Shown: positions 18,062 to 22,339 of the stretch, piece by piece
How positions within the stretch are numbered: the first letter of the stretch is position 1
Layout of the letters: the number at the start of each line of letters is the position of its first letter
IMG/VR virus record: IMGVR_UViG_3300020468_000085
Location: 1 to 22,339 of that record
Strand: one strand, 5' to 3'
Source of the DNA: a virus
DNA: 22,339 bases
Notes under the pieces: generated by a model
The model's database searches: none
What the model was told of the DNA's origin: nothing
The model's input: only the letters and a program-made list of their open reading frames with translations
Program-made: the position numbers and the translations under genes

Positions 18062-21000
18062 ATGACAGTATCATCACCACCAACCTATAGAAATATTAGA
18101 CCAAACTATTATACAGATAAAGCATCTGATAACAGTCCTGTTGGTGCTATTATTAATACTTTTAAGGCAACTACTGATGTTTATGATAATCAATACACAC
18201 CAATAAGTGCTTATGCAGTTACCACTGGTAATGCTAACACACAAACTAATCCAGAACATCAATATCCTGGCTATTTGTATTGTGATGGTGCTGAGTATGA
18301 AATTAATGATTTTCCAGCATTATATTCTATTATTGGTAATGATTATGGTGGTTCTCCAAGACAAGGAATAGAAATTACTAATGGTGGTAGTGGGTACGCT
18401 GCTGGTACTACAATATCGTTTGATCCTCCACCTCCTGGTGGTACTAATATGACAGCAACTTTAGTTATTGTCAATGGTGTAATTACAGGTATCACTCTTA
18501 CTGATGTAGGAGCAGGGTATGTACAAGAACCTTCATTCACTGTTGCTAGTGCAGGTGGTGGTAGTGGTCTTCAATTAGAACTTAATTTTGGTAATGGTGG
18601 AGAAATACAAACAATTTCACCAGAAAATGTATATGATCATTGGGGATCTACGAGAACTTTAGGAACATTTAAAGTACCCGATCTTAAAACAAGAAAGGTT
18701 GTTGGATATGGTAATGTTTATGGACAGGGATCACCCAGTATTGGTTTACTTACACTCGGTGCTGGTGGAAATAATGGTGTCATAAAGCAAGGTGGATCGT
18801 GGTATTTTGACAAAGGATCTCAAGCAGGATATTTTTCTCTTGGTTCTATAACTACAACTGGTTATACTAATATAACAGATGACGTATCAACTAGCATAAT
18901 TGGTAGTCAAAAAGTTCATGTTACAATGCAAGAAAGAAGATTGCAAAGAGTACCTGATCATTCACATTTCATTTATAGTACAGCAGCTGACGATACCTTT
19001 ACATTTCGTAGTAGTATAGGTGGTGATAGATATTTGGTAAATTATACAAATTCAAATGCACGTTTATATGGTTGGCAACCCATAGGTGGATTGCATTTCC
19101 AACATAAACATGGTTTGTCTAAATCACCACTTGCATCAAGAGAAGCAGCAACATATGATGTATTTGACTGGAGAGCTGGTGCTGAAGGAACTGGTAGTAT
19201 TAAATACACATCACCTGATTTTTATTTTGCATCAGGTGGTTCTGATTCTGGTACGTTTGAGGAAGTAACAGAAACTGCACCATCTATGTTCAGAACATTT
19301 ACTGGTAATCCACCACCAAATGCAGGTTCTGTGATTGGTGGTAGACAGATCAGAACTGGTGGTAAGGATATTATCACATATACTCAAGACGTTACATATA
19401 GTGGTACTTCCTCTATCTCATTTCCACCAGCATGGACTGTCATGGAGGTGGAGATGCATGGTGGTGGTGGATCAGGTAGTAGTGGTGAAGCAGCAGGTAA
19501 TGATGGAGAAGATGTAAACTTGACAGTTGTAGCAGGTGGTACATTACTTGATATAACTGCTGGAGGTGGACAAGGAGGAGGAAAATCAAATAATTATACA
19601 AGTGGTGGTACTGGTGGTGTTACTACAAGTTCAGGTAGTGCATTAACTGATGGATCCTTCACTGCTGATCTTAGTCAAGATGGTACTGCTGGTCAGACAG
19701 GTACTGGACAAAATGGAGTATTTCCTGGAGTAACAAATCCAACTAATCCTAACGTAGCAGGTACTGGTGGTATAGGTTTAGTAGAAAATGTTGCAGTTGG
19801 TGCTGGTAGTGATGGTATTCATACACAAATTGGTGGATCACCTGTAACCACAACAGAACAATACACTTCAACAAGTTTGGGAACTGTAAATTTATCAACA
19901 ACTTCAGAATTTACTGATATTACATTTACTATTCGTGGTGGACAGGGTGCTGACTCACAACGAGGACCGAATAGTGGTAATCCAATTGGCGGTGCAGGAT
20001 CTAAAGGAACAGTAATGATACTTGAATGGCTCAATCCTGAACAAAACACATCATATTCATTTCAGTTACAGGCAGGTGGTGCTGGAAGTAGTTATAGTGG
20101 TGCTAATCGTGATGGCACTGGTGGTGCTGGTGGTGCTGGATATGGAAACTCAGCTGGAAAACGTGGTGGTGATGGTGCTACTGATGATGGCGGTGGTGGT
20201 GGCGGTGCGTCTGTTGTTCTTTTTGGCAATCAAATAATCGCTGGTTCTGGCGGTGGTGGCGGTGGTGGCGGTGCTCAAACCAGTACGACTTTATATAATG
20301 GAAGAAATGGTTATAATGCTACCACATTATATGAACCTAATAGTGGTCAAACTGCAAATGTCCTTTACACAGGTGGTGGAACACCTGGTGGTAACTTCGG
20401 TTGCGTAGGTGGAGGAGGAGGCGGTGGAGGTGGTGGTATCTCCATATCCTCTAGTGGTGGAGGTGGACAAGGTGGTGTAGGTGGTGATCCATCTGGTACT
20501 GGTGGTGTAGGTGATCATGATGGTGGAGAAGGTGGATATGCTGGAAAATCTGCATATCTTCCATCTTGGTTTAATTTTGTTAATGCTTCTGCAAGTAATA
20601 GTGGTGCTGGATCAATAACTATAGAGTATACACAAAGCAATCTTGCATGGTCACCTGGCGGTGGCGGTGGAGGTGGTGGTAGATATGTAAAATATAAAAT
20701 TGACAAAGATAAATTACCTGGTGCATCGGGTGCTCAAATAACATTTAATAATATTGCTGCTGCTGGAGTTGGTGGTACAAGTAATGGAGAATTACCATTT
20801 GCAAGAGTTGGATTTGGTGAAATTACTGGATATGAAGGTGGTGAGGTTAATACATCAATAGGAGATATTGTTGTTGGTGCAAATGAAAGTACAAATATAT
20901 TTGCATCTGGTGCAGGTAACGGTGCTGGTGGTGGATTTAAACTACCAACTACACAGGTTCCTGAAGTTGAATTTGTAGGTGGTGGTGGTAATGGTGCTGC

Positions 21001-21883
21001 TGCTACTGCTGTTGTATCTAACGAGAAAGTTACATCTATCACATTGGACAGTGGAGGATCTAATTATACATCCGCACCAGTAGTTCGTATTAAACATGGT
21101 GCTGGTACTCGTGCATTTGCTACTGCTACTGTAGATGAAACTACTAAAATAATTACTTCTGTTGCTCTGTCACCATTGAGTACACCTGAAGCATATAATA
21201 GTGGATGGGGATATGTCAAGTTAAGTGGCACTGATCTAGTAAGATATATTACTGTAAAAGCAGCAGACACAACCAATGTAAAACGTTTTAATATTAAAGT
21301 AGCACGTGGTAATGGTGTAAATGGTGGTAACTTGCCTGAAAATGGTGGTGATGAGTTAAAATTATATTATAATACTGATGGAAGTGATAATTTTTCTAAT
21401 TTCTTAGGTGTTATAGTTCCAATTCCATCATCAGCAGAAATTAATAGTCAATATGATGGTACTGGTAGTGGTAGTAATCCTACTAATTGGTATTGGTATG
21501 GTATGGATTTACCATCTGCTGCACAAAAACCAAATGTGCAATTTAAAATTGTACAGGACAGGAATCCATCTGGTGCAACAAATGATAATTCATCTGATTC
21601 AGACCATTATGGTATATGTGATTTCATATATGAATATAAGGAGACAACTGAATTAAAATTCATTGCTGCTGGTGGTAAAATGTCAACAAATATTGATAGA
21701 TTATCATATGAAGTTGAAGGTGCTGTTGATGGATTTTATACTACAGGTGCTACTGGTAATGATGCTACATTCACAATGACATCACAAGTACAACTTGTAC
21801 CAGATGCTGCGATTGACCCAGATGAAAACATACCACTCATTGAACCATATCATTTGTGTAAGTACCTTATCAAAGCATTCTAA
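18062..21883 (+). CDS. Large collar-domain protein with glycine-rich region, putative adhesin (third of three)
   Basis: This 1273-residue protein starts 3 bases after the preceding gene. Its collar domain is split: the first half has YPGYLYCDG (Cys74) and IGNDYGG near 91-97, and the second half resumes at about 201 with GTFKVPDLKTRKVVGYG. Residues about 98-200 are an inserted beta domain with a GGSGYAAG motif. His motifs occur at 300-302 (HSH) and 348-350 (HKH). Residues about 467-873 are glycine-rich, with runs of 6, 8, 10 and 8 Gly; this recalls the glycine-rich domains of phage adhesins such as T-even gp38, whose polyglycine helices pack beside receptor-binding loops. A second GSGY-like module lies at about residues 969-1053. 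The C-terminus ends KYLIKAF. The role is inferred to be a host-recognition adhesin; homology to gp38 is not established. Confidence 0.9.
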   Translation: MTVSSPPTYRNIRPNYYTDKASDNSPVGAIINTFKATTDVYDNQYTPISAYAVTTGNANTQTNPEHQYPGYLYCDGAEYEINDFPALYSIIGNDYGGSPRQGIEITNGGSGYAAGTTISFDPPPPGGTNMTATLVIVNGVITGITLTDVGAGYVQEPSFTVASAGGGSGLQLELNFGNGGEIQTISPENVYDHWGSTRTLGTFKVPDLKTRKVVGYGNVYGQGSPSIGLLTLGAGGNNGVIKQGGSWYFDKGSQAGYFSLGSITTTGYTNITDDVSTSIIGSQKVHVTMQERRLQRVPDHSHFIYSTAADDTFTFRSSIGGDRYLVNYTNSNARLYGWQPIGGLHFQHKHGLSKSPLASREAATYDVFDWRAGAEGTGSIKYTSPDFYFASGGSDSGTFEEVTETAPSMFRTFTGNPPPNAGSVIGGRQIRTGGKDIITYTQDVTYSGTSSISFPPAWTVMEVEMHGGGGSGSSGEAAGNDGEDVNLTVVAGGTLLDITAGGGQGGGKSNNYTSGGTGGVTTSSGSALTDGSFTADLSQDGTAGQTGTGQNGVFPGVTNPTNPNVAGTGGIGLVENVAVGAGSDGIHTQIGGSPVTTTEQYTSTSLGTVNLSTTSEFTDITFTIRGGQGADSQRGPNSGNPIGGAGSKGTVMILEWLNPEQNTSYSFQLQAGGAGSSYSGANRDGTGGAGGAGYGNSAGKRGGDGATDDGGGGGGASVVLFGNQIIAGSGGGGGGGGAQTSTTLYNGRNGYNATTLYEPNSGQTANVLYTGGGTPGGNFGCVGGGGGGGGGGISISSSGGGGQGGVGGDPSGTGGVGDHDGGEGGYAGKSAYLPSWFNFVNASASNSGAGSITIEYTQSNLAWSPGGGGGGGGRYVKYKIDKDKLPGASGAQITFNNIAAAGVGGTSNGELPFARVGFGEITGYEGGEVNTSIGDIVVGANESTNIFASGAGNGAGGGFKLPTTQVPEVEFVGGGGNGAAATAVVSNEKVTSITLDSGGSNYTSAPVVRIKHGAGTRAFATATVDETTKIITSVALSPLSTPEAYNSGWGYVKLSGTDLVRYITVKAADTTNVKRFNIKVARGNGVNGGNLPENGGDELKLYYNTDGSDNFSNFLGVIVPIPSSAEINSQYDGTGSGSNPTNWYWYGMDLPSAAQKPNVQFKIVQDRNPSGATNDNSSDSDHYGICDFIYEYKETTELKFIAAGGKMSTNIDRLSYEVEGAVDGFYTTGATGNDATFTMTSQVQLVPDAAIDPDENIPLIEPYHLCKYLIKAF
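18353..18661 (+). other. Beta domain inserted into the collar fold (GSGY type)
   Basis: About 103 residues separate IGNDYGG from GTFKVPDLK, which are adjacent within a few residues in ordinary collar domains. The insert reads GGSGYAAGTTISF, then a PPPPGG turn, TATLVIVNG, VITGITLTDVGAGY and PSFTVASAGGGSG, a pattern of alternating strands and Gly-Tyr turns. A related segment (GGSNYTSAPVVRI) recurs near 21054-21084 in the same protein. The reading frame is intact across both junctions. Confidence 0.7.
19460..20680 (+). repeat. Glycine-rich region with four polyglycine runs
   Basis: Gly runs are encoded at 20189-20206 (6 codons), 20249-20272 (8), 20408-20437 (10) and 20657-20680 (8), within a longer segment rich in Gly, Ser, Asn and Thr. 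The runs mix GGT, GGC and GGA rather than one codon, although GGT dominates elsewhere. The region begins after WTVMEVEMHGGGG, the usual lead-in of phage glycine-rich domains. Non-glycine stretches between runs, such as GNQIIA and TTLYNGRNGYNATTLYEPN, could be exposed loops. Confidence 0.8.
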
Positions 21884-21886
21884 ATA
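21879..21886 (+). promoter_or_regulatory. Possible weak late promoter, TCTAAATA
   Basis: One mismatch from the T4 late octamer, overlapping the stop codon of the glycine-rich gene and 22 bases before the next ATG. The implied start near 21892 would leave a very short leader and place the AGGGA at 21891-21895 at the transcript end. It may be chance in AT-rich DNA. Confidence 0.25.
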
Positions 21887-21908
21887 AACAAGGGAACATC
21901 TATCTAAC

Positions 21909-22339
21909 ATGGCAACACCAGAATTAATATTGCAAGTAGATGCAATACAAAAAACAGTCACTTATAAAAGTGTGACTAAGAATATTACTGACACTTACTG
22001 GACTAGTGACATTGTTCCTGTATTGTATCCTTTGTGGGATAGTGATAAGGATAAGTTAGTGTTGTTTGCATGGTATGCAAATGATATTTACATGGCACAG
22101 AAACGTAAGTACACCAAGAACTTCAAGACTGATACATTCTATTGGAATGATTATGAGATGGAGGATGTTGGTGGTACTGAAGGTAAGAAAGTATTTGATA
22201 AGTTTAAGGAAGCATTCTTCATTGCTGATTCCCTAGAAGAAACTGAATACCAATCAACATTCAGTAAAATATATGTCAAAACTTCTGCTGTTAGTTGGTT
22301 GTCTGTTAGATTATCACGTAACTTCTTACTTAGTGAAAC
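21909..22339 (+). CDS. Unrecognised protein, 5' part only (runs off the window)
   Basis: An open frame of 143 codons begins at ATG 21909 and is still open at the window end. A Shine-Dalgarno-like AGGGA (21891-21895) lies 13 bases upstream, rather far but the best candidate. The protein begins MATPELILQVDAIQKTV and contains TYWTSDIVPVLYPLWDSDKD and an aromatic, charged stretch with LFAWYANDIYMAQKRKY. Composition is mixed and soluble, with no signal peptide, repeats or glycine bias, unlike the genes before it. The gap to the previous gene is 25 bases. By position it is probably a late gene, possibly structural, but I recognise no family. Confidence 0.85.
   Translation, partial: MATPELILQVDAIQKTVTYKSVTKNITDTYWTSDIVPVLYPLWDSDKDKLVLFAWYANDIYMAQKRKYTKNFKTDTFYWNDYEMEDVGGTEGKKVFDKFKEAFFIADSLEETEYQSTFSKIYVKTSAVSWLSVRLSRNFLLSE

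Noticed and set aside
20734-21042. A 102-codon Pro- and Ser-rich minus-strand frame.
   Set aside because: Its Pro runs are the antisense reading of the glycine codons in the adhesin gene. The same applies to the other minus-strand frames in this gene.
18062-21883. A diversity-generating retroelement target at a variable adhesin C-terminus.
   Set aside because: No reverse transcriptase, template repeat or adenine-biased near-duplicate is visible in the window, and the protein ends do not look like C-type lectin targets.

Overview
The window reads as part of the late structural region of a T4-like myovirus, most likely a marine cyanophage. The DNA is AT-rich and every gene is on the + strand. 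A tRNA cluster lies at the left edge. An exact T4-type late promoter word (TATAAATA) stands in front of the first large gene. The proteins are phage virion proteins of a kind I associate with cyanomyovirus genomes. The cyanophage assignment rests on recognising the protein style, not on a search. No host gene, integrase, transposase, CRISPR array or metabolic gene is visible.

Left edge, 1-287. The 3' end of a tRNA (1-19) is followed by tRNA-Arg(UCU) and a short tRNA with a Leu(UAA) anticodon. They are separated by 3-4 bases and none encodes CCA. A leader of about 110 bases follows, with a small hairpin and the late promoter at 246-253.

288-14837 is one gene for a 4849-residue virion protein, roughly half a megadalton. 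It starts with a pectin-lyase-like beta-helix region. The middle is built from three kinds of internal repeat: helical A modules, beta-rich B modules, and four Cys-containing C modules of exactly 36 residues. A long fibre-like region follows, ending in a compact C-terminal tip. The whole B array sits inside one A module, so the architecture is nested.

14845-21883 holds three consecutive genes separated by 7, 1 and 3 bases. Each begins with a tail-collar-type domain carrying a Cys-Asp-Gly motif, contains His-X-His motifs, and ends in a similar short C-terminus (Ile-Lys plus one or two residues). They look like paralogous short-tail-fibre or receptor-binding proteins. The third is enlarged by a domain inserted into its collar fold and by a polyglycine-rich region of about 400 residues. 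A fifth gene starts at 21909 and runs off the window; I do not recognise it.

Together the genes look like one late transcription unit for host-contact structures: a giant fibre or baseplate appendage plus three collar-type adhesins. The tRNAs for AGA and UUA codons fit a phage that is more AT-rich than its host. I see no wholly new system. The points of most interest are the nested repeat architecture, the class I-sized Leu tRNA, the split collar domain with polyglycine blocks, and the exact 36-residue Cys repeat.
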